Below are positions 1 to 6,858 of a DNA stretch of 7,957 bases, one piece after another. The notes beneath the pieces were generated by a model that was not told where the DNA came from, did no database searches, and saw nothing but the letters and a program-made list of their open reading frames with translations. Location: NCBI GenBank assembly GCA_002342205.1, contig DDPN01000044.1:1-7957 (forward strand), read 5' to 3'. Made by a program: the position numbers and the translations under genes. Within the stretch, counting starts at the first letter, position 1; each line of letters starts with the position of its first letter. This DNA comes from Chitinophagaceae bacterium UBA2467 (GTDB taxonomy: Bacteria > Bacteroidota > Bacteroidia > Chitinophagales > Chitinophagaceae).

Positions 1-935
1 CGTAATGTTTGCTGTTTTGCTTTTTCCAATTCAACATCCCGTTCTGCTGGTGAAAGAGAAATAACATTTAGATAAATATCATTTCCATGACCTGGCCAAT
101 TGAGCATGTATTTATTGCCCGGCAACTTAGCATAAGTGATCATTTTGGCACAGTCAACACCAGGTTTAATTCGAGTGGTGTCTGAATAAAAATCTAAACA
201 ACAACCATCAAACTCTCTTGGATCATACCCTACTGGTTTTGCAATAGTGCAGTCAGCGGCTTTACCATAATCTTTTAGCACAGCCACATAGGTTAGATCT
301 TGGATAATGTTATTGGTAGCAGGAACATTTACATTTTCACCTGTTACAGCACTTGCTTCCATTCCTATGTCATAGGGTACCCCAGCACTGGCTAAAACAT
401 CGCCTAACTCTGTTGCATCAATCACTTGTTTGGCGTGTATAGTAAATTTTTTCTTACTTGTTAAAGAGATGAATTGTGCCCCTACTATTTTTTTTCCTCG
501 CACAAGTGCTTTTAAAAAACGTACACGATGCAAAACTTTTAAGTTACGCTCTGCCTTGGCTAATTCTTGCCAAACCTGATTGGCTACATGAGGTTCAAAA
601 TGCGTATTGCTAACCCACCCGGTTGCTACTTTGGAAGCACCTCCATAATGAGCGTAAATTCGATCTCTAAATTCTCCCCACAAACCAGAAGGTAACAGGT
701 GATTTCCATCTGTTGCAGATACACCCGCAGCACTTAACATTCCTCCTAACCAAACCGTTTCTTCTGCAATCAAAGTGGACACGCCCATTCTTGATGCGGC
801 AATTCCTGCTGCAACGCCCGAAGTCCCTCCTCCTACCACTAATAAATCAACCGACTGATTCTTTTGCGCGAATAGCCAGGAGGAGTTTGCCTGTAGCAAA
901 CAACAAAAAAGCAGATATGTCAAGCTTCTAATCAA
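1..935 (-). CDS. Exported FAD-dependent oxidoreductase (FAD_oxidored-like), 3' end outside window
   Basis: Partial gene: 311 codons are visible, and the C-terminal part lies beyond the left edge. The N-terminus shows a signal peptide (Arg3, hydrophobic residues 5-22, likely cleavage after LFA at residue 23), so the protein probably acts in the periplasm or at the cell surface. A Rossmann FAD motif follows (VVGGGTSGVAAG, glycines 35, 37 and 40), with a ribose-binding acidic end at Glu58/Glu59, the WLGGML segment near 62-67, and a family-typical IDATELGD at 172-179. No ATG lies upstream in frame, and the first ATG (residue 50) would remove the FAD motif. The start is therefore taken as TTG at 935-933, though a second TTG four codons later is possible. 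It begins 13 nt after the epimerase stop codon, so co-transcription is likely. Family members commonly sit in Bacteroidota carbohydrate loci. The substrate is unknown, and an amino-sugar link is inferred only from the neighbours. Confidence 0.85.
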   Translation of the reverse strand, partial: MIRSLTYLLFCCLLQANSSWLFAQKNQSVDLLVVGGGTSGVAAGIAASRMGVSTLIAEETVWLGGMLSAAGVSATDGNHLLPSGLWGEFRDRIYAHYGGASKVATGWVSNTHFEPHVANQVWQELAKAERNLKVLHRVRFLKALVRGKKIVGAQFISLTSKKKFTIHAKQVIDATELGDVLASAGVPYDIGMEASAVTGENVNVPATNNIIQDLTYVAVLKDYGKAADCTIAKPVGYDPREFDGCCLDFYSDTTRIKPGVDCAKMITYAKLPGNKYMLNWPGHGNDIYLNVISLSPAERDVELEKAKQQTL

Positions 936-948
936 CGTTACTATTCTT

Positions 949-2148
949 TTATGTTGTAGGCCCTTTCAATGTATTCCAAACCTGATAGAGTGAACGCGGA
1001 ATATGAAAACAACCTTTCCACTTTCCTCCTTTCAATGACAATAGAACTTCTCCACGTCGATTTAAATACCCAAACCACTCGCCGTGTTCCGGATCTCTAA
1101 AATGATTCCACGTATATTGATGTACTTTCTCAAACCACTGTGCGCAATTAACATCCCCGGTAAGTTGATACCCTTTTGCAAGCGCCACTAATGCTTCCAC
1201 ATGAACCCACCAAAGTTTTTGATCCCACTCTAGTTGCTGAGTAGGATGACCCTTGCAATCCAGAAAATAAAAAATACCTCCGTATTCTTTATCCCAACCT
1301 AATTGCAACATGTGCAGCATGATATCCTTTGCTTTGTGAACGAGTGCAAGATCATTTTTCCGTACAGCCAAATCCATAATAAACCACATGGCCTCAATAG
1401 CATGTCCGGGATTTAAAACTCTTCCTTCAAAACTGTCACAGAAACTTCCATCTGTATACACGTTTTCTAATACCAACCCTGTTGAAGGTTGATAAAAAAC
1501 CTCCATCACTTCATGAATTACTTCGGGTAATAATGCATCCACGCGTTGCTTTCCTATCAAGGGTTCAAGCTCCAACGCAAGGTTGCAAAGAATCATCGGC
1601 AAACTGAAGTTCTTTAAAGAGCGTGTACCCGGAACAGCTTTACTGTATACACCCTTCCAATTATGTTGTCGACGAAGAATATTTTCGAAGGTGTCAATCG
1701 CAATTGCCTTGTATTGGTCAGAGGGACAGGCTTTATCTAATGCCGCAAAGCCCATCGTTGCAAAACAATCACTGAAAATATTGTAGGGTTGTACAAGCGG
1801 ACGACCATCTTGTGTCAATGAAAAATACCAATTCCCTTTATCATCCCTACCATATTTTTCCATGAATCGAGCTCCATGTTGAGCCATCTCAAGCCACTCA
1901 GGACGAGCTTCGAGATTTTTATACATGTAACTAAAACACCAGACTTCACGTCCCTGTAACCACATAAACTTGTCTGTATCATAAACCTCCCCAGCCCGAT
2001 CTAAACAGGTAAAATAACCGCCGTGCTTATCATCTTTACTATACCGTAACCAAAATGGAAGAATATTATCAGTCAGTTCATTTAAATACTGATCTGCATA
2101 CATACTCAACAGATGTCCCTCTGAAGCAGTGGTTGTTTTGGCAAGCAT
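949..2148 (-). CDS. N-acylglucosamine 2-epimerase (AGE / renin-binding protein family)
   Basis: A cytosolic (alpha/alpha)6-barrel epimerase of 399 residues, the normal family length. It is expected to interconvert N-acetylglucosamine and N-acetylmannosamine, a step in sialic acid and amino-sugar catabolism. The two catalytic histidines of characterised AGEs are visible: His249 in NPGHAIE and His382 in GCFHIPR. Arg67 in LQGREVW and the WWVHVEAL segment near 313-320 are also family-typical. The KGCFHIPR ending favours AGE over cellobiose 2-epimerase, whose matching region is different, although mannose or another sugar cannot be excluded. The ATG at 2148 is preceded by a weak purine-rich AAAGGT about 10 nt upstream. 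It is the first gene of a minus-strand unit with the exported FAD oxidoreductase, and it diverges from a ROK repressor. Control by that repressor through the shared intergenic region is inferred. Confidence 0.9.
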   Translation of the reverse strand: MLAKTTTASEGHLLSMYADQYLNELTDNILPFWLRYSKDDKHGGYFTCLDRAGEVYDTDKFMWLQGREVWCFSYMYKNLEARPEWLEMAQHGARFMEKYGRDDKGNWYFSLTQDGRPLVQPYNIFSDCFATMGFAALDKACPSDQYKAIAIDTFENILRRQHNWKGVYSKAVPGTRSLKNFSLPMILCNLALELEPLIGKQRVDALLPEVIHEVMEVFYQPSTGLVLENVYTDGSFCDSFEGRVLNPGHAIEAMWFIMDLAVRKNDLALVHKAKDIMLHMLQLGWDKEYGGIFYFLDCKGHPTQQLEWDQKLWWVHVEALVALAKGYQLTGDVNCAQWFEKVHQYTWNHFRDPEHGEWFGYLNRRGEVLLSLKGGKWKGCFHIPRSLYQVWNTLKGPTT

Positions 2149-2309
2149 TAAAATCTACCTTTCGGTTTAATAAATCTGGTCCGCACAAATTTGCTAATTT
2201 TAATTATTAAAACCTACTTTCTTTTTAAATTTTTTTAATTAGTCCCCTTTTTTAGTCCTGAGTCCCAGGTTTTGAATACATTAGAACGTAGTTTACAGCC
2301 CCCCAAACT
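2149..2309. promoter_or_regulatory. Divergent promoter/operator region between epimerase and ROK regulator genes
   Basis: This 161-nt AT-rich spacer must hold the promoters for both divergent transcription units. Visible elements are a perfect 15-bp palindrome at 2198-2212, the 8-bp palindrome CAAATTTG at 2186-2193, and three AGTCC copies at 2241, 2254 and 2261. On the minus strand CAAATTTG resembles the Bacteroidota -7 element TAnnTTTG with one mismatch, and it would give a leader of roughly 30 nt before the epimerase. On the plus strand AGGTTTTG at 2267-2274 is only a weak -7 candidate. The regulatory role rests mainly on the gene arrangement. Confidence 0.6.
2198..2212. promoter_or_regulatory. 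Candidate ROK operator, perfect 15-bp palindrome
   Basis: TTTTAAT-T-ATTAAAA is a perfect inverted repeat with 7-bp arms around a single central base. It lies about 50 nt upstream of the epimerase start and about 100 nt upstream of the ROK gene. ROK repressors such as NagC and Mlc bind AT-rich dyads with T-rich left and A-rich right arms, so this is the best operator candidate in the spacer. In AT-rich DNA such a palindrome could also arise by chance. Confidence 0.4.
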
Positions 2310-3554
2310 ATGAAGAAACAATCCCCTCCTTCTACGCAGCGTATACTTGAGCTATTCAGTAATACGAATGTGTCAGGGGTTGCATATAAAAACAAATCAC
2401 TCAAAAGAGCGATCATCAATCATCTTGACCTGCATGGGGAGTTTACCATAACTGAACTAAGCAAGGAACTAAATACCAGCGTCCCTAAAATTACCAGCTT
2501 GGTAAACGAATTAATTGAAGATGGCTTGTTGCGGGATAATGGAAAATTTGATTCCACGGGCGGAAGAAGAGCCAGTATTTATGGGCTGGTTTCAGACGCC
2601 TGTTATTTTATTGGTGTAGACGTTAAACGGTATTATATCAATATCGGCTTGATGGATTTTAAAAAGCACTTGGTTAATTTAAAAGAGAAAATCCCATATC
2701 GTCTTGAAAATACAAAAGAATCATACCAGCAATTAATAACGGTTATAAAAGACTTTCTACAATCGCATCATAGCAAGAGAGAAAAAATATTGGGGCTGGC
2801 TATCAACTTATCAGGACGAATTAACAATACGAGTGGTTACAGCTATAGCTATTTCAATTTCCAAGAAGAGCCCCTAGCAGAGATTATACAACGTTCAATC
2901 GGGATTCCCACTTTTCTAGAAAACGACTCGAGAGCCATGGCTTATGGTGAGTTCTATGCCGGAGACGTTGGAGGAGCCCGCAATGTTTTATTCGTGAATA
3001 TTGACTATGGGATCGGTTTGGGAATTCTACTAGATGGTAAACTTTATTATGGAAAATCAGGCTTCAGTGGTGAGTTTGGGCATATTCCATTTTTCAATAA
3101 TGAAATCCTATGTCACTGTGGAAAGAAGGGTTGTTTAGAAACTGAAGCTTCCGGGCAGGCCCTTCTACGAAACTTCAAGGAAAAAATAAAAAAGGGCTAT
3201 AGCTCCTCTGCCATTAAACGCAGAAAAGACAATACCGACATCAATTTGCTGGACATTATTGGAGCGGCAAACAATGAAGACATGCTCTGCATTGAGCTAT
3301 TGGCAGATGTAGGCGAAAAACTTGGAAAAGGTCTTGCCGTCCTAATCAACTTATACAATCCAGAACTTTTGATTTTAGGAGGAACCCTTTCTGAGACTGG
3401 AGACTATTTACGACTCCCCATAAAAAGTGCTATTAATAAATACTCCTTGAGCCTGGTTAATAGTGATACACAACTTCGCAGTTCCAAGCTTGGGGAAAAA
3501 GCGGGTGTCGTTGGAGCCTGCCTAATTGCAAGAGATAAGACCCTTTCACATTAA
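2310..3554 (+). CDS. ROK-family transcriptional regulator (NagC/Mlc-like)
   Basis: A 414-residue protein of typical ROK repressor length. Residues about 30-80 form a winged helix-turn-helix (TITELSKELNTSVPKITSLV as recognition part, then a GGRRAS wing near 84-89). Residues about 97-410 are the ROK sugar-binding fold. The zinc site is complete: His258 in GEFGHIPF, and Cys268, Cys270 and Cys275 in CHCGKKGC. The sugar-contacting ENDSRA (Asp206) is present. The DxGGT phosphate loop of ROK kinases is replaced by DVKRYY at 104-109, so kinase activity is unlikely and a purely regulatory, sugar-sensing role is expected. It is divergent from the epimerase/oxidoreductase unit, which makes that unit its likely target; the inducer may be an amino sugar or its phosphate, by analogy with NagC. 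The ATG at 2310 has no Shine-Dalgarno sequence. The gene appears monocistronic. Confidence 0.9.
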   Translation: MKKQSPPSTQRILELFSNTNVSGVAYKNKSLKRAIINHLDLHGEFTITELSKELNTSVPKITSLVNELIEDGLLRDNGKFDSTGGRRASIYGLVSDACYFIGVDVKRYYINIGLMDFKKHLVNLKEKIPYRLENTKESYQQLITVIKDFLQSHHSKREKILGLAINLSGRINNTSGYSYSYFNFQEEPLAEIIQRSIGIPTFLENDSRAMAYGEFYAGDVGGARNVLFVNIDYGIGLGILLDGKLYYGKSGFSGEFGHIPFFNNEILCHCGKKGCLETEASGQALLRNFKEKIKKGYSSSAIKRRKDNTDINLLDIIGAANNEDMLCIELLADVGEKLGKGLAVLINLYNPELLILGGTLSETGDYLRLPIKSAINKYSLSLVNSDTQLRSSKLGEKAGVVGACLIARDKTLSH

Positions 3555-3587
3555 TTTAATATTGAAATAATTTTCACAACTGTTAAT

Positions 3588-3607
3588 AAGTAATTATTGG
3601 ATTACTT
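3588..3607. repeat. Inverted repeat between ROK gene and phoH operon
   Basis: AAGTAAT and ATTACTT are perfect 7-bp arms around a 6-nt TATTGG loop. The repeat starts 33 nt after the ROK stop codon. It is followed by CATTTTGAG, which is a poor U-tract, so it is at best a weak terminator for the ROK gene. It also overlaps the -33 side of the candidate phoH promoter and could instead be an operator. Confidence 0.35.
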
Positions 3608-3627
3608 CATTTTGAGTGTTAATATTG
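3594..3627 (+). promoter_or_regulatory. Candidate promoter of the phoH-lipoprotein-crcB operon
   Basis: TTATTG (3594-3599) and TAATATTG (3620-3627) are 20 nt apart. They resemble the Bacteroidota housekeeping promoter (TTG at -33, TAnnTTTG at -7), with one mismatch in the -7 element. Transcription would begin near 3635, leaving a leader of about 30 nt before the phoH TTG start. This is pattern matching only, in AT-rich DNA. Confidence 0.35.
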
Positions 3628-3666
3628 GATAAGCACTGATTCAATCACTAACCTAAATCATTTGCA

Positions 3667-4635
3667 TTGACTGAAACTATCATCAACCTCGAAACGGTTA
3701 ACCCTATTGAATTCTTCGGCGTCAACAACGGAAAGCTCGACATCCTAAAAAAGAAATTCCCCTTATTAAAAATCCTCTCCCGTGGCACACAATTGAAACT
3801 TAGTGGTGCTCCTGAGCAGATTGAGCCCGCCCGAGAAAAAATCTCACTAATCGTCTCCTACCTGGAACGGAATGGACATATGAGCCAGCAATACTTTGAA
3901 CAGGTTTTAGGAGGAGATGATGCAGAAGTAATTGACCACTTCCATGAAAAAAATCCTGCTGAAGTGCTGGTATTTGGACCCAATGGTAAATCAGTACGAG
4001 CACGCACTTCAAATCAAAAAAAGCTAGTACAGGAAGCTGATCGTAACGATATTGTTTTTGCCATCGGCCCTGCCGGTACGGGTAAAACATATACTGCAGT
4101 TGCACTAGCCGTAAGAGCGTTAAAAAACAAACAAGTAAAAAAAATCATTCTCACGCGGCCCGCTGTTGAAGCAGGTGAAAGCCTTGGATTTTTGCCCGGT
4201 GATCTTAAAGAAAAGATTGACCCCTACTTACGCCCCTTGTACGATGCGCTGGATGATATGATTCCTGCGGATAAGCTGGGGTATTACATGACAACAAGAA
4301 CCATAGAAATTGCTCCACTTGCTTACATGAGAGGGCGCACATTAGACAATGCCTTTATTATTTTGGATGAGGCACAAAATGCAACTGACCTTCAACTAAA
4401 AATGTTTCTTACCCGCATAGGCGCCAATGCCAAAGCAATCATCACGGGTGACATGACGCAAGTGGACCTTCCTCGCAACCAACGAAGTGGATTGCAAACT
4501 GCAGTTCGAATATTAAAAAATATTGACGGTATTGGTCATATTGAATTGGATGAGGAAGACGTAGTACGTCACCGCCTTGTAAAACAAATTTTGCGCGCAT
4601 ACAATAAGGAACATGAGAAAGATAATGTCGTTTAA
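3667..4635 (+). CDS. phoH: PhoH-like ATPase
   Basis: A 322-residue cytosolic P-loop protein, close to the usual length of the PhoH/YbeZ family. The N-terminal ~70 residues look like the KH-like RNA-binding segment found in this family. The ATPase core shows Walker A GPAGTGKT (134-141), the family signature TRPAVEAGESLGFLPGDL (163-180), Walker B IILDEAQN (231-238), and the TGDMTQVDLP segment (260-269). Members have been linked to RNA metabolism and to the YbeY ribonuclease. The exact role here is not determinable. The start is TTG at 3667: an in-frame stop lies 18 nt upstream, no ATG is available, and the N-terminal residues from there look like the normal family beginning. The 3' end overlaps the lipoprotein gene by 23 nt, so it is the first gene of a three-gene operon. 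Confidence 0.93.
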   Translation: MTETIINLETVNPIEFFGVNNGKLDILKKKFPLLKILSRGTQLKLSGAPEQIEPAREKISLIVSYLERNGHMSQQYFEQVLGGDDAEVIDHFHEKNPAEVLVFGPNGKSVRARTSNQKKLVQEADRNDIVFAIGPAGTGKTYTAVALAVRALKNKQVKKIILTRPAVEAGESLGFLPGDLKEKIDPYLRPLYDALDDMIPADKLGYYMTTRTIEIAPLAYMRGRTLDNAFIILDEAQNATDLQLKMFLTRIGANAKAIITGDMTQVDLPRNQRSGLQTAVRILKNIDGIGHIELDEEDVVRHRLVKQILRAYNKEHEKDNVV

Positions 4636-5092
4636 TTATGGTATTCGCATTCAGCTTGCCGCACTTCTATTACTTGCAGTGGGATGTACAAACACTGAAA
4701 ATAAAAATATCTTAGAAGGCAGCAATGATATTGATGCAGGAAGAAAGTTTGTTAGAGCTGCGCTGGATGGCAAATTTGATCAGGCACAACAGTTCCTTCT
4801 CGCAGATACACTAAATTTAAATTATCTCGAAGTTGCCGCAAGAAGCTATGATAAGCTCTCTAACGCTGATAAAGAAAACTATAAAGGCGCCTCTATTCTT
4901 ATTCACGAGAGTAAGTCACTAAATGATTCGACTAGCTTACTCATTTTCTCCAATTCGTTCAAAAATGACAGAGACACCTTACGCGTTGTACGGAAAGGGA
5001 ATCGGTGGATGGTAGATCTTTCTTTCTTGTATTTGCATGAAACCGGACCTTCCCTACAGCTGCCTGAACAGAAAAAAGATTCACTTCGATGA
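4613..5092 (+). CDS. Small lipoprotein, NTF2-like/DUF4878-like
   Basis: A 159-residue predicted lipoprotein. The n-region MRK is followed by a hydrophobic stretch (13-24) ending in LAVG and the lipidated Cys25, a slightly loose lipobox. The mature part is compact, with FVRAALDGKFDQA near 46-58, a helical YDKLSNADKENYKG segment (79-92), then likely beta strands ending in the RWMVDLSFLY segment (131-140). This layout recalls the DUF4878/NTF2-like lipoproteins common in Bacteroidota; that assignment is by eye and tentative. The function is unknown. The ATG at 4613 is preferred over the one at 4625 because it supplies the basic n-region. It overlaps phoH by 23 nt, and its stop overlaps the crcB start as ATGA, which suggests translational coupling. 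Confidence 0.8.
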   Translation: MRKIMSFNYGIRIQLAALLLLAVGCTNTENKNILEGSNDIDAGRKFVRAALDGKFDQAQQFLLADTLNLNYLEVAARSYDKLSNADKENYKGASILIHESKSLNDSTSLLIFSNSFKNDRDTLRVVRKGNRWMVDLSFLYLHETGPSLQLPEQKKDSLR

Positions 5093-5460
5093 ACAGCACT
5101 TGGCTTTTTGTATTTGCCGGAGGCGGTATTGGCTCTGTCATGCGTTTTTTAATTCAGCAACAATTAAACCCCGCTAAAACAAATGAATTTCCGCTGGGGA
5201 CTTTCATCGTTAATGCGCTTGGCTGTCTGTTGATTGGACTCTTATGGGGCTGGAGCGAAAAAGCTACACAACTTAATAATGAGCTGAAATTCTTTTTATT
5301 TACTGGTATTTGCGGTGGGTTTACTACTTTTTCTGCATTTAGCCAGGAGAGCATCTTTTTGCTCCGAAATGGAGAGACCCTTACGCTACTTTTCTATATT
5401 GTAATCACAGTAATAACCAGTCTACTACTGACTTATCTCGGCTACAAGTTACTTTACTAA
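5089..5460 (+). CDS. crcB: CrcB/FluC fluoride ion channel
   Basis: A 123-residue four-helix membrane protein of standard FluC length, expected to act as a dual-topology homodimer exporting fluoride across the inner membrane. Family landmarks are GGGIGSVMRF (11-20, Arg19), PLGTFIVNALGC (35-46, pore Asn42) and TGICGGFTTFSAF (72-84). The last segment contains the two pore phenylalanines (Phe81, Phe84) and the TT pair near the central sodium site. Hydrophobic segments lie at about 5-22, 36-54, 66-85 and 98-120. Only one crcB copy is present, consistent with a homodimer. Its ATG overlaps the lipoprotein stop codon by 4 nt, so it is translated as the last gene of the phoH operon. No fluoride riboswitch is visible upstream of the operon. 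It converges with the Mur ligase gene, with 4 nt between stop codons. Confidence 0.95.
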   Translation: MNSTWLFVFAGGGIGSVMRFLIQQQLNPAKTNEFPLGTFIVNALGCLLIGLLWGWSEKATQLNNELKFFLFTGICGGFTTFSAFSQESIFLLRNGETLTLLFYIVITVITSLLLTYLGYKLLY

Positions 5461-5464
5461 CTGG

Positions 5465-6853
5465 TTAAAGCTTTTCAAAAACTTCTTTAGAAAATTCCTC
5501 CAATGAGGGATCTCTGGCTCCCATTAAAAGCAGTACACAGTCATTGGTGAGATGGGGAGCAACCGCTTGAACGAATTGTGAGCGATCCTCAATAAAATAT
5601 GCATTGACTCCTAATTGAAGCAAATCGTCAATTAAATCACCTGCAGAAATATCCTTGACTGCAGTTCCGCCGGCATAATAAATTTCGCTCATCCAAATTT
5701 CATCTCCAGGTCGTAAAGCCTTTGCGATGGAGTCTACAAAATCTGCACGTAAAAAACGAGTTGGCTTATACCCATGGGGTTGAAACCATGCCACTACTTT
5801 TGGTGCAAGGGGATGACATGCAGAAATTGCTGCTGCACATTTAGCTGGATTATGCGCATAATCATCAATAACAACCACTCCATTTTTAGTTCCCAAAATT
5901 TGGTGCCTGCGATAGATACCTTGGTACTGCTTCAATGCAGTTGCACAAGTTTCTAACGAAACGCCCACTTGATTTGCTACGGCTGCTGCAGCTAAAGCGT
6001 TTTCCATATTATGGCGACCCAGCTGTTGCAAACCAAAAGGAGTTTTATTGATTGTAAATTGAATAGAAATCCCTTGTTGAAAAAAATGATCTGCCTTGTA
6101 GCCAATTGTTGAGGATAGATCAGTACCCTCTTCCACCGCAAAATCATTTTCAGCATGAAGCGATAGCGAGGCCGCTATCGGATGAGAACGATTTACTGAG
6201 AAACGAGTGCTATTTTTTTGAAACTGCTCAAATAATTGAAGTAGTGTTGTTATTTCATCGTGGTCTTTATCGACGTTCAATAACAATCCTATTTCGGGAT
6301 GATAGTTAACAATTGAACCATCACTTTCATCCGCTTCAATTACTAACCATTCACCTTTCCCAACCACTGCATTACCAATTTTTCCCTGCTGGATGATTCT
6401 TGTAAGACCCGCCCCACTAATAATGCTTGGCGAAAGCCCCCCGTACTCTAACATATCAAATAACATCGCTGCAGTTGTACTTTTTCCACTGGTTCCTGCC
6501 ACTGCAATAGTTTTTTTGCTAGATGCAATCAATGCTAGTAAAGCAGCCCGATGGATGATGGGAATTCCTCTTTCTTTAGCGATAACCACCTCTTGAACGG
6601 TGGACTCTATAGCAGTTGATACAACTACGAGATCAATTGCATCAACCATGCCGCTTCCATCTTGAGGATGACAGGTAATGCCAACTTGTTCCAATTTATT
6701 TTTTGTAGAGACCCCACTTGCTTTTGAAAACTCTCTGTCACTGCCGGCTACTTGCATGCCGATGCCCTGCAAATACTGCGCAATCGCACTCATACCAGTG
6801 CCTGCAATACCAATAAAATAGGGACGAGAGAAATCCTTAAGGGATTGTACCAT
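5465..6853 (-). CDS. MurC-like Mur ligase (amino-acid ligase of the MurC/Mpl group)
   Basis: A 462-residue cytosolic ATP-dependent ligase with the three Mur domains. The N-terminal UDP-binding Rossmann-like domain starts with FIGIAGTGMSAIA (13-25) and has GSD at 37-39. The central ATPase domain has P-loop GTSGKSTT (120-127), EADESDGS (173-180), NVDKDHDE (193-200) and HNMEN (281-285). The C-terminal domain has RRHQ (315-318), DDYAHNP (330-336) and FQPHGYKPTR (357-366). The whole resembles UDP-N-acetylmuramate-L-alanine ligase. However, the MurC/Mpl hallmark GTHGKTTT reads GTSGKSTT, and the QPHRYSRT-like segment is QPHGYKPT. No mur or division genes are nearby. It may be an atypical MurC, a muropeptide-recycling ligase like Mpl, or a paralog with another substrate. 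It starts 5 nt after the stop of the DsbA-like gene, so the two are co-transcribed. Confidence 0.85.
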   Translation of the reverse strand: MVQSLKDFSRPYFIGIAGTGMSAIAQYLQGIGMQVAGSDREFSKASGVSTKNKLEQVGITCHPQDGSGMVDAIDLVVVSTAIESTVQEVVIAKERGIPIIHRAALLALIASSKKTIAVAGTSGKSTTAAMLFDMLEYGGLSPSIISGAGLTRIIQQGKIGNAVVGKGEWLVIEADESDGSIVNYHPEIGLLLNVDKDHDEITTLLQLFEQFQKNSTRFSVNRSHPIAASLSLHAENDFAVEEGTDLSSTIGYKADHFFQQGISIQFTINKTPFGLQQLGRHNMENALAAAAVANQVGVSLETCATALKQYQGIYRRHQILGTKNGVVVIDDYAHNPAKCAAAISACHPLAPKVVAWFQPHGYKPTRFLRADFVDSIAKALRPGDEIWMSEIYYAGGTAVKDISAGDLIDDLLQLGVNAYFIEDRSQFVQAVAPHLTNDCVLLLMGARDPSLEEFSKEVFEKL

Positions 6854-6858
6854 TTTAC

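Noticed and set aside
713..931. Plus-strand 72-codon reading frame
   Set aside because: It lies opposite the signal peptide and FAD motif of the oxidoreductase, has low-complexity composition and no family resemblance, so it is a shadow frame.
949..2148. Cellobiose 2-epimerase
   Set aside because: The C-terminal motif is KGCFHIPR as in N-acylglucosamine epimerases, not the CPYHN-type motif of cellobiose epimerases.
3555..3666. Fluoride riboswitch upstream of the crcB operon
   Set aside because: crcB operons often carry one, but the spacer is AT-rich and lacks the conserved GG-GATG core and pseudoknot arms.
3800..4105. Minus-strand 101-codon reading frame
   Set aside because: It is fully inside phoH on the opposite strand and its protein has no recognisable features; phoH has strong motifs across this region.
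5452..5470. Bidirectional terminator between crcB and the Mur ligase gene
   Set aside because: CTTTA/TAAAG gives only a 5-bp AT-rich stem with a 9-nt loop and no clear T-runs, and it lies mostly within the coding ends.
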